Source: an uncultured Bacteroidales bacterium (lineage in GTDB: Bacteria > Bacteroidota > Bacteroidia > Bacteroidales > ML635J-15). From it: a stretch of 5,714 nt of DNA. The stretch spans positions 31,876-37,589 of the forward strand of contig CAJOEG010000005.1 in assembly GCA_905233405.1 (NCBI GenBank), written 5' to 3'. Within the stretch, counting starts at the first letter, position 1. Every line of letters begins with the position of its first letter. Shown piece by piece: positions 1-5,506 of the stretch. The position numbers and the translations under genes are program-made. The notes under the pieces were generated by a model that saw only the letters and a program-made list of their open reading frames with translations, was not told where the DNA came from and searched no databases.

Positions 1-345
1 GTCGTTCTTGCGTTCGAAAGCCTGAACAAACGAAGCCTCGTTTATGTCGAAGTAGTTGGCGCTAAAATCACGGTTTCTAGTACCAAGGTAAGATGATTCG
101 GTATTGTTAATCTTGAAACTTGGCGAGAACGAAATCTGCGTCGACTTGTAAACGCCCATTCCTGCGGGATTGAAACTTATTACCGATGGATCGGCGCCGA
201 GTGCTCCAAACGAACCTGCCATTCCGTTGGCACGGGCAGTACCGCTTGGCAAGTAGAACGAATACCTTAATGCGTCTGTTTCATTTTGTGCTATTGCCAG
301 ACCGCATAGCAATATTGCAAATATGCTAAATACTAACTTTTTCAT
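1..345 (-). CDS. OmpP1/FadL-like outer-membrane beta-barrel protein, N-terminal part
   Basis: The first 115 codons are present; the gene continues past the left edge of the window. Residues 1-19 form a type I signal peptide (MKK, a hydrophobic core, then A-I-A before Q20), and a mature Gln N-terminus is common in Bacteroidota. Cys14 lies in the core, but Leu precedes it, so it is not a convincing lipobox. Residues 35-66 (GTARANGMAGSFGALGAD, then NPAGMGVY) match the N-terminal plug or first-strand signature of Bacteroidota proteins of the OmpP1/FadL/TodX group, often labelled hemin receptor. Known for the family: outer-membrane barrels that pass hydrophobic molecules; the substrate cannot be read from this sequence. 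The start is fixed by a Shine-Dalgarno 6 nt upstream, and the ATG lies 3 bp after the stop of the upstream lipoprotein gene, so the two genes are almost certainly one transcript. Family assignment is fairly safe, function is not. Confidence 0.8.
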   Translation of the reverse strand, partial: MKKLVFSIFAILLCGLAIAQNETDALRYSFYLPSGTARANGMAGSFGALGADPSVISFNPAGMGVYKSTQISFSPSFKINNTESSYLGTRNRDFSANYFDINEASFVQAFERKND

Positions 346-348
346 AGC

Positions 349-1866
349 TTATCTCCTTCCTGAACTTGAGTGTGATGATGAACTTGAGTGTGATGATGAA
401 CTTGAGTGTGACGAGCTCGAATGTGACGAACTCGAACTTGAATGTGAACTACCGCTGTAGCTGCTGCTCGAACGAGAACTGCTACTGCTTGATGATGGCG
501 AGTAACTTCTGCTCGAATTGCTTGAAGATGAACTTGAGGGGGTGTAGCTTCTGCTGCTCGAACTCGACGAACTGCTGTTGTACGACCTTGAACTTGACGA
601 ACTGCTGCTCGATGGTTTCGATGTCGAGTTGTAGTTGCTGCTGGAATTGCTACTTGACGAAGGTTTGCTTGTGCTTGAACTACTGTTTGCCGATCTTGAT
701 GATGAGTTGTAGTTGCTGGAACTAGAACTGCTTGGCTTGTTGTAGCTGCGGCTATTACTTGACGAATTTACTCGTCCAGAATTGTTGTTGTTTACACTTG
801 ATCCAGAATTGTCCCTATTTGCACCGCTGTTTGGGTCTTTTGTTTCGGTAGATCCATTGCTTGTCCTGTTGTCTGTCGACGTGTTGATTCTACCCGAATT
901 GTTGACAGGTTCTTTGGTTGCCGTAGAACCGCTTACAGTGTTTGTCTCTCTAGTCACGTTATTGTTTATAACTGGATTTGGGTTGTCATTTACAACTCTG
1001 CCTGTATTGTTGTTTGTAGTTGCGTCTGCAGAAGTTCTGCTTGCTGTTGAAGCATTATTTACTGTTCTGCTTGTTGTTGATGTTGCACTTACAGGTGATT
1101 TAACTCCTGATGAAGAATTGTCGCCATTGTTGTTTCCATTTGAAACTAACCGTGCACTGCCTGTTCCATTGCCATATCCGCTCATTGAACCGCGATGTCC
1201 ATAGTAAGTTGAGCCAAATGCATTGTCATCGTTTGGGCTATGTCCGTGACCGTTACCGTGTCCGTGGTCATGTCCGTGATAATTATGATGCCAGTACGAA
1301 TAGTCGTAGTAATGGCTGTAGTAAGGATTGTATCCATAACCATATCCGTAGTGACTGTAGTATGGAGTGTAGTAATACGGCGATGAGTACCACGAATAGA
1401 AATACGGGTCGTAGTAATAACTATATGAATAGTATGGTGTGTACCAAGGATCCCAGAACGGGTCGTAATAGTACACAGGTGTGTAGTAAGTGCCGAATCT
1501 GCGGAAATGCGAGGTGTAATAGTAGTCGTCACCTACATAGTAATAATTGTTCTCAATGTAATTTCCGCTGCCGTCGTAGTAATTGTCGCTGCCGCCATAA
1601 CTATAATTATTGTCGTAATATGAATTGTTGTCACCCTCTGAATAATATGTTACCGTACCATCATCGTTATGATAATATCCATCTTCGGCATTATATTCTC
1701 CTTTCGGAACATCTGAATCGCTGACAGTTACAGTCTTGGTAGGAATCACCTCTTCCTTGCTTTTTACATAATAGTTATCATCGTAAACCTTTGTAGTATA
1801 AAGACTTGTGTCGCAAGATGCTAGGGTGATGAGCACTAGGGTCAATATGTAAAACAAATGTTTCAT
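349..1866 (-). CDS. Low-complexity (Tyr/His/Asn/Ser-rich) lipoprotein, function unknown
   Basis: 505 residues. Residues 1-17 are a signal peptide ending in a lipobox (L-A-S-C18), so the protein should be lipidated on Cys18 and placed in the envelope. A short ordinary stretch (19-56) is followed by compositional blocks. Residues 61-200 hold about 48 Tyr in 140, in YY and YYY clusters mixed with D, P, S, G and W. Residues 193-209 are a His/Gly run (HGHDHGHGNGHGH) that could bind metal. Residues about 225-370 are rich in N, T, S and G. Residues 371-505 are about two thirds Ser, with S-R-S-Y repeated at 372, 426, 438 and 452, then His-separated Ser runs, ending GRR. No catalytic domain is visible. 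Similar Ser-rich Bacteroidota proteins have been given names such as vitellogenin, which I regard as composition artefacts. First gene of an apparent two-gene unit with the barrel protein and divergent from proS. A surface, adhesive or barrel-partner role is inference only. The open frame and signal peptide make it a real gene; antisense frames are shadows. Confidence 0.85.
   Translation of the reverse strand: MKHLFYILTLVLITLASCDTSLYTTKVYDDNYYVKSKEEVIPTKTVTVSDSDVPKGEYNAEDGYYHNDDGTVTYYSEGDNNSYYDNNYSYGGSDNYYDGSGNYIENNYYYVGDDYYYTSHFRRFGTYYTPVYYYDPFWDPWYTPYYSYSYYYDPYFYSWYSSPYYYTPYYSHYGYGYGYNPYYSHYYDYSYWHHNYHGHDHGHGNGHGHSPNDDNAFGSTYYGHRGSMSGYGNGTGSARLVSNGNNNGDNSSSGVKSPVSATSTTSRTVNNASTASRTSADATTNNNTGRVVNDNPNPVINNNVTRETNTVSGSTATKEPVNNSGRINTSTDNRTSNGSTETKDPNSGANRDNSGSSVNNNNSGRVNSSSNSRSYNKPSSSSSSNYNSSSRSANSSSSTSKPSSSSNSSSNYNSTSKPSSSSSSSSRSYNSSSSSSSSRSYTPSSSSSSNSSRSYSPSSSSSSSRSSSSYSGSSHSSSSSSHSSSSHSSSSSHSSSSSHSSSGRR
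352..357 (-). promoter_or_regulatory. Shine-Dalgarno of the barrel gene, embedded in the upstream coding sequence
   Basis: On the minus strand the junction reads GGAAGGAGATAAGCTATG. AGGAGA lies 6 nt before the ATG at 345, an ideal spacing. The same bases encode the final Gly-Arg-Arg of the upstream lipoprotein, and the TAA stop sits between the SD and the start. This fits translational coupling or reinitiation. No comparable SD precedes the other complete genes in the window. Confidence 0.75.
361..408 (-). repeat. 18-bp in-frame tandem repeat, about 2.7 copies
   Basis: On the minus strand the unit is CAC TCA AGT TCA TCA TCA (His-Ser5). Two identical copies (391-408 and 373-390) are followed by a third broken off after 12 bp (361-372), just before the final Gly-Arg-Arg codons. 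Older, diverged HSSSS-type units with other Ser codons lie just upstream in the gene (409 to about 450). The length is a multiple of 3, so copy-number change would keep the frame. Confidence 0.85.
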
Positions 1867-1882
1867 AGTGAAAATTTTTTTC

Positions 1883-1890
1883 TAATTTTG
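1883..1890 (+). promoter_or_regulatory. Candidate -7 element of proS
   Basis: TAATTTTG matches TAnnTTTG and would give a leader of roughly 60 nt before the proS ATG, containing the palindromes at 1916-1939. No clear -33 TTTG is seen upstream; that position falls near the start of the divergent lipoprotein gene. Weak call based on the -7 match and location only. Confidence 0.3.
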
Positions 1891-1896
1891 TAACTT

Positions 1897-1904
1897 CAAA
1901 AATA
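1897..1904 (-). promoter_or_regulatory. Candidate -7 element of the lipoprotein-barrel unit
   Basis: The minus strand reads TATTTTTG, which fits the Bacteroidota -7 consensus TAnnTTTG and would put transcription start about 25 nt before the lipoprotein ATG. A TTTG -33 box at the usual spacing is not evident: the nearest (CAAA on the plus strand at 1937-1940) is about 32 bp away, too far. In such AT-rich DNA a chance match is possible. Confidence 0.35.
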
Positions 1905-1915
1905 ATAACTTTTTA

Positions 1916-1939
1916 AATAAGTACTTATTGTAATTACAA
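1916..1939. promoter_or_regulatory. Two abutting perfect palindromes in the divergent spacer
   Basis: AATAAGTACTTATT (1916-1929, 14 bp) and TTGTAATTACAA (1928-1939, 12 bp) are each exactly self-complementary and share two bases. They lie between the start codons of the lipoprotein gene and proS, in the predicted proS leader and upstream of the candidate lipoprotein promoter. Perfect dyads without loops suit a dimeric DNA-binding protein better than an RNA hairpin. AT-rich DNA produces palindromes by chance more easily, so the operator reading is tentative. Confidence 0.4.
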
Positions 1940-1958
1940 ATTTTATACCAATATAGAA

Positions 1959-3423
1959 ATGGCAAAGTTGACGAAGAGATCGGAGAATTATTCTCAGTGG
2001 TACAACGAGCTTGTTGTTCAGGCAGATTTGGCGGAACAGTCCGCAGTTAGAGGATGTATGGTTATCAAGCCTTACGGTTATTCGATATGGGAAAAAATGC
2101 ACGACATTCTTGACAAAATGTTTAAGGAAACTGGTCACACAAATGCATATTTTCCGCTTTTTATTCCAAAGTCGTTCTTCAGCCGTGAAGCCGACCACGT
2201 TGAAGGTTTTGCAAAGGAATGCGCAGTAGTAACTCATTATCGTCTTCGCACCAATGCCGACAAAACGGCAGTTGAGGTTGACCCAGAAGCAAAACTTGAG
2301 GAAGAACTCATTGTTCGTCCGACTTCCGAAACCATAATCTGGAACACACTGGGTTAAGTCGTACCGCGACCTGCCCATCCTTGTTAACCAGTGGGCAAAT
2401 GTTGTCCGTTGGGAAATGCGTACCCGTCTATTCCTTCGTACTGCCGAATTCCTGTGGCAGGAAGGTCATACCGCACATGCTACCAAGGAAGAGGCTATGG
2501 AAGAAGCCGACAAGATGGTTCATGTATATGCCGATTTTGTTGAGAATTATCTTGGTGTTCCGGTAGTTATCGGTCGTAAGACCGACAGCGAGCGTTTTGC
2601 TGGTGCCGAAGAGACATTCTGCATCGAGGCTCTCATGCAGGACGGAAAGGCTTTGCAGGCTGGTACATCGCACTTCCTTGCACAGAATTTCGCTAAGGCA
2701 TTCGATGTTACCTTCCTCAACAAGGAAAACAAGCCTGAATATGTTTGGGCAACTTCGTGGGGAGTTTCTACCCGACTGATGGGTGCGCTCATTATGGCTC
2801 ACTCTGATGACAACGGTCTTGTGTTGCCTCCGCATCTGGCTCCTATTCAGGTTGTTATCGTTCCTATCTACAAGACCGACGAACAGCTTGCAATGATTTC
2901 GGAACGCGTACACGAACTTTGCGCTAAGCTGAAGGCTGCTGGTATTAGCTACAAGTACGACGACCGCGACACTCAGCGTCCGGGATTCAAGTTTGCCGAA
3001 TGGGAAATGAAGGGTGTTCCTGTACGTCTTGCTATCGGTCCAAACGACTATGAAAACCACACTTGGGAAGTTGCCCGCCGTGATACGCTCACCAAGGAAA
3101 ATGTTGCTGATGATGGCATTATCGATCACATCAAGAACTTGCTTGAGGACATCCAGAAGAACATCTACAAGAAGGCATACGACTACAGGGCAGCACATAC
3201 CTATAAAGTTGACACATGGGACGAGTTCAAGCGCGTAATCGAGGAAACTCCAGGCTTCATTCTTGCACACTGGGACGGTACTGCAGAAACCGAAGCTAAA
3301 ATCAAGGAAGAAACCAAGGCAACTATCCGTTGTATCCCGATGGATGCTCCCGAGGAAGACGGCGTTTGCGTATATTCGGGCAAACCTTCGAAGAGAAGAG
3401 TGCTGTTTGCAAAAGCGTACTAA
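1959..3423 (+). pseudogene. proS: Prolyl-tRNA synthetase, reading frame broken by an apparent 8-nt deletion
   Basis: Charges tRNA-Pro with proline in the cytoplasm. Frame 1 (1959-2357) gives residues 1-130, with the conserved block ending in RPTSETIIWNT (T-S-E at 122-124), then two wrong residues and TAA. The continuation is in another frame: W-V-K-S-Y-R-D-L-P from 2350, open to TAA at 3421-3423. Restored, the protein would be about 490 residues, close to the roughly 490-500 usual for Bacteroidota ProRS. Visible parts: class II motif 2 (R-W-E, about 153-155, then MRTRLFLRTAEF), motif 3 region (WGVSTR, about 270-275), anticodon-binding domain (about 299-400), and the C-terminal domain ending in Tyr, as in archaeal/eukaryotic-type ProRS. 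No bacterial editing insertion is present. The C-terminal region keeps two Cys (TIRC, GVCV), fewer than the four Zn ligands of some relatives. Reinitiation at the first ATG of the second frame (2416) would lose the motif 2 Arg and Glu. proS is normally essential, so an assembly error, a mixed population or a second copy is as likely as true gene death. Confidence 0.9.
2346..2352 (+). other. Site of the proS frame disruption
   Basis: The sequence reads tgg aac aca c tgg gtt aag. Bacteroidota ProRS, as I remember the family, has W-N-T-Y-x-N-W-[IV]-x-S-Y-R here. The three codons Y-x-N are reduced to a single C, consistent with loss of 8 nt (TAY, NNN and the first two bases of AAC). Both flanks match the family perfectly, so the lesion can be placed to within a few bases. 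Confidence 0.8.
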
Positions 3424-3426
3424 TAC

Positions 3427-3461
3427 AGTTGAAAGTTAATAGTTAAGAGTTGAAAGTTGGT
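3427..3461. repeat. Degenerate 7-bp tandem repeat, five copies
   Basis: Immediately after proS the sequence divides into heptamers AGTTGAA, AGTTAAT, AGTTAAG, AGTTGAA, AGTTGGT. AGTT is invariant and the 11-mer AGTTGAAAGTT recurs at a distance of 21 bp, three units. Not coding. From memory, similar AGTTRAW strings are common in intergenic DNA of Bacteroidota; this was not checked. Confidence 0.75.
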
Positions 3462-3488
3462 TGATGGGATGCAAAAGGGCTAAAAGTC

Positions 3489-3520
3489 GTTAAGCCTGTT
3501 AGCCTTTAAGCCTTCAAGCC
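3489..3520. repeat. Degenerate 8-bp tandem repeat, four copies, with hairpin potential
   Basis: Units are GTTAAGCC, TGTTAGCC, TTTAAGCC and TTCAAGCC, ending in the same GCC each time. The preceding GGCTAAAAG (3478-3486) can pair with CTTTAAGCC (3504-3512) with one mismatch over nine positions. Alternatively, GGGCT (3477-3481) pairs with AGCCC (3517-3521). There is no T-run afterwards, so it is not a standard intrinsic terminator. The array lies 20 bp before the next gene. Confidence 0.65.
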
Positions 3521-3539
3521 CAACATAGAGAAACATCGT

Positions 3540-4253
3540 ATGGAAAGAGATACAGAAATACGCGACGGAATAATAAAGACCATGCTCGAGAAGTCGCAGT
3601 TGAAACAAGTGGTTTACGACAATACCAAGGAGGCGTTTTCGATTCTGAAAAAAGTTTTGCACGACATTGTAATCGAATACAATGGAATCCTGAAGGATGC
3701 CGACGACAGAATAAAACTCGAATACCGCGACCGCGGTCTGTTCGAGACCGAAATCAAGGTTGCAGGCGACTTGCTGATATTCAATATGCACTCCAATATT
3801 TTCGAGTTTCCGCGCAACCACGAAATATGGAAGGACAGCTATTATATTGACCGTCCATTGGTTACATATTCGGGAATAATCAACATATACAACTTCCTAG
3901 CCGATTCGTTCAAGTACAATAGGGACGAGGACCTTGGCTACCTGATTGGTCGTATGTTCATCAACAACGAGAGCACTTTCTTTGTTGAAGGTCGTCGCGA
4001 ACTGGGCTTTGGCTATCCGGCTTTCGGCAAGAACAAGGTTGACTACGAAAGTCTGCACCAGCTTGTTGAGTCGGCTATAGCGTATGTACTCAAGTTCGAT
4101 TTGCTGGTTCCTCCGTACAACGATGTGAAGATTGTAAATGTCGATTACATGAAGGAACGCATCAACAAGTCGAAGATGCAGACCGGCAAGCGTATGGGCT
4201 TCGAGTACAATGCAATAAAGGGGCTGCCTCAGGTTGATAAGGAAATTAAGTAG
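3540..4253 (+). CDS. Conserved hypothetical protein of Bacteroidota
   Basis: 237 residues with no signal peptide or membrane segment, so probably cytoplasmic. I recognise it only as a protein conserved in Bacteroidota without known function. An N-terminal helical part (about 1-60: charged, Leu/Ile/Val-spaced) is followed by the best-defined core: EYRDRG (61-66), a hydrophobic strand-like stretch with FNMHSNIFEF (81-90), W97, YSGIINIYNFLADSFKYNR (110-128), and GYLIGRMFINNE (133-144). The C-terminal third has FDLLVPPYNDVK (186-197) and a basic segment SKMQTGKRMGFEYNA (211-225). No metal-binding cluster, Walker motif or nuclease motif was found. The ATG at 3540 is the first in frame; upstream is only a purine-rich GAGAAA about 8 nt away, not a good SD. 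It lies between proS and the rRNA methyltransferase in the same direction, but the spacers of 116 and 62 bp carry repeats, so a shared transcript is uncertain. Confidence 0.8.
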   Translation: MERDTEIRDGIIKTMLEKSQLKQVVYDNTKEAFSILKKVLHDIVIEYNGILKDADDRIKLEYRDRGLFETEIKVAGDLLIFNMHSNIFEFPRNHEIWKDSYYIDRPLVTYSGIINIYNFLADSFKYNRDEDLGYLIGRMFINNESTFFVEGRRELGFGYPAFGKNKVDYESLHQLVESAIAYVLKFDLLVPPYNDVKIVNVDYMKERINKSKMQTGKRMGFEYNAIKGLPQVDKEIK

Positions 4254-4258
4254 AAAAA

Positions 4259-4289
4259 TTCGCGCCCTTCGACAAGCTCAGGGAGCGAA
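4259..4289. repeat. REP-like imperfect hairpin
   Basis: TTCGCGCCCT (4259-4268) pairs with AGGGAGCGAA (4280-4289) at nine of ten positions, with one G/A mismatch and an 11-base loop. The core CCCTTCGACAAGCTCAGGG is a string I remember as recurring between genes in many bacterial genomes; I could not check copy number here. No T-run follows, so a dispersed repeat or mRNA-stability hairpin is likelier than an intrinsic terminator. It begins 5 bp after the stop of the hypothetical gene. Confidence 0.65.
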
Positions 4290-4315
4290 GAGTTTGGCGG
4301 GTAAACACTAGATCT

Positions 4316-5494
4316 ATGACCACATTTCCAAAACTTATACTCAAGCGTGACAAGGAAAAGTCGCTGATGCGCCGCCATCCGTGGGTGTTCTCGGGGGCAG
4401 TAGCCAAAATACAAGGCAATCCGCAGGAAGGCGACCTCGTGGAAATATTTTCGTACGACGGTAACTATCTGGCAACAGCCCATTATCAAGACGATAGCAT
4501 TATTGCAAAAGTTGTTGATTTTGAGCGAAATGTCATCGATGAGGCTTTCTGGACAAGAAGGTTTGAATCGGCAATAAACTATCGCTGCAATTTTGGCTTT
4601 TTTGATTTATCAGATACCAATGTCTTCCGTCTAGTGAACGGAGAGGGCGACTTTATGCCAGGACTGATTGCCGATTTCTACAATGGCGTCGTTGTGTTTC
4701 AGGCTCATTCGGTTGGAATGTACAGGTTGTTTCCACAGTTTGCTAAAATTGTTTGCAAGTTATTGGGCGACAGGGTAATATCCATCTTCGACAAGAGCAG
4801 TGCAACAATCCCGCATATCCAAACTACCGATTCGTTCATCTGGGGAGAATCCATTGAGGAACGCGAAATCTGTGAAAGTGGCAACCGTATGATAATCAAC
4901 TTCTACGAAGGACAGAAGACAGGCTTCTTTGTTGACCAGCGTGAAAACCGCAAACTGGTTGGCGAACTTTCGTCGGGAAAGCGCGTGCTCAATACCTTTG
5001 GTTACACTGGCGGATTTTCGCTGTCGGCATTGCGTGGCGGTGCTTCGTATGTCGAAACCGTTGACATATCAAAGAAGGCAATCGCACTTTGCGAACGCAA
5101 TGTGGAACTGAATTTTGCCGATGCACCGCATAAGGGCGTGGCAAAGGATGTGCTTGATTATCTAGGTACTATCGACAATGATTTTGACATTATAATCCTT
5201 GACCCACCGGCATTTGCAAAGAACCATCGCAGTCTGCAGCAGGGACTAAAAGGCTACAAGAACATAAACCAGAAGGCTATAGAAAAGATAAAGCCGGGTG
5301 GATTGATTTTTACATTCTCGTGTTCGCAGGCGGTAAGCAAGGACGACTTCAAGACCATGGTTTTCACGGCTGCAGCAAATGCCCACAGAAATGTGCGTAT
5401 TGTTCGCCAGCTTCCACATGCCATCGACCATCCAGTAAGCATTTATCATCCCGAAGGAGAATATTTGAAAGGGTTAATGATAGAGGTGGAATGA
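4316..5494 (+). CDS. rlmI: RlmI-family 23S rRNA (cytosine-5)-methyltransferase
   Basis: 392 residues, full length for COG1092-type class I SAM-dependent rRNA methyltransferases; the E. coli member RlmI makes m5C1962 of 23S rRNA. Order: N-terminal PUA RNA-binding domain (about 5-75, with the typical RRHPWVFSGAV at 19-29), a linker domain (about 80-185), then the Rossmann methyltransferase. Key motifs: GQKTGFFVDQREN (199-211), SAM-binding motif I NTFGYTGGFS (226-235), acidic residue D250 after the second strand, motif IV DPPAFAK (296-302), and S-C-S (335-337) with the predicted catalytic Cys336. The C-terminal DHPVSIYHPEGEYLKG (371-386) is also typical. Nothing required is missing. The ATG at 4316 places the PUA start normally; no SD is visible, as is usual in this phylum. 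Its stop is 12 bp from the convergent uvrC stop. The exact target base in this organism is inferred from the family. Confidence 0.92.
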   Translation: MTTFPKLILKRDKEKSLMRRHPWVFSGAVAKIQGNPQEGDLVEIFSYDGNYLATAHYQDDSIIAKVVDFERNVIDEAFWTRRFESAINYRCNFGFFDLSDTNVFRLVNGEGDFMPGLIADFYNGVVVFQAHSVGMYRLFPQFAKIVCKLLGDRVISIFDKSSATIPHIQTTDSFIWGESIEEREICESGNRMIINFYEGQKTGFFVDQRENRKLVGELSSGKRVLNTFGYTGGFSLSALRGGASYVETVDISKKAIALCERNVELNFADAPHKGVAKDVLDYLGTIDNDFDIIILDPPAFAKNHRSLQQGLKGYKNINQKAIEKIKPGGLIFTFSCSQAVSKDDFKTMVFTAAANAHRNVRIVRQLPHAIDHPVSIYHPEGEYLKGLMIEVE

Positions 5495-5506
5495 TGTAAC
5501 GATTCT

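Noticed and set aside
1182..1532. 116-residue Thr/Ile-rich minus-strand frame inside the Tyr-rich part of the lipoprotein
   Set aside because: Out-of-frame reading of TAY-rich repeats; no initiation signal, and it overlaps the real gene completely.
366..1724. Three long plus-strand open frames (366-725, 782-1204, 1110-1724) opposite the lipoprotein gene
   Set aside because: They are mirror images of the Ser/Tyr/Asn codons on the other strand, whose complements rarely give stops. Their products are odd mixtures (Cys/Asn/Ser, Leu/Val or His/Arg rich) with no domain, while the minus frame has a signal peptide and lipobox.
1867..1958. T-box or other amino-acid-responsive leader upstream of proS
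   Set aside because: Only 92 bp, AT-rich, without a T-box sequence, specifier stem or terminator; the only structure is two loopless palindromes.
2346..2358. Programmed ribosomal frameshift in proS
   Set aside because: No slippery heptamer or stimulatory structure is seen, and a slip would still lack three conserved residues; a deletion explains the data better.
1896..2378. 160-residue minus-strand frame spanning the divergent spacer and the proS 5' end
   Set aside because: It would run through the spacer and both palindromes and is antisense to conserved ProRS residues; shadow frame.
2428..3270. 280-residue minus-strand frame opposite proS
   Set aside because: Lies wholly within the conserved ProRS catalytic and anticodon domains on the other strand; the product resembles nothing and has no start signal.
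3427..3520. CRISPR array in the spacer after proS
   Set aside because: Units of 7 and 8 bp without intervening unique spacers and no cas genes; simple tandem repeats.
4259..4300. Intrinsic terminator after the hypothetical gene
   Set aside because: The stem is good, but it is followed by AGAGTTTGGCGG with no U-tract.
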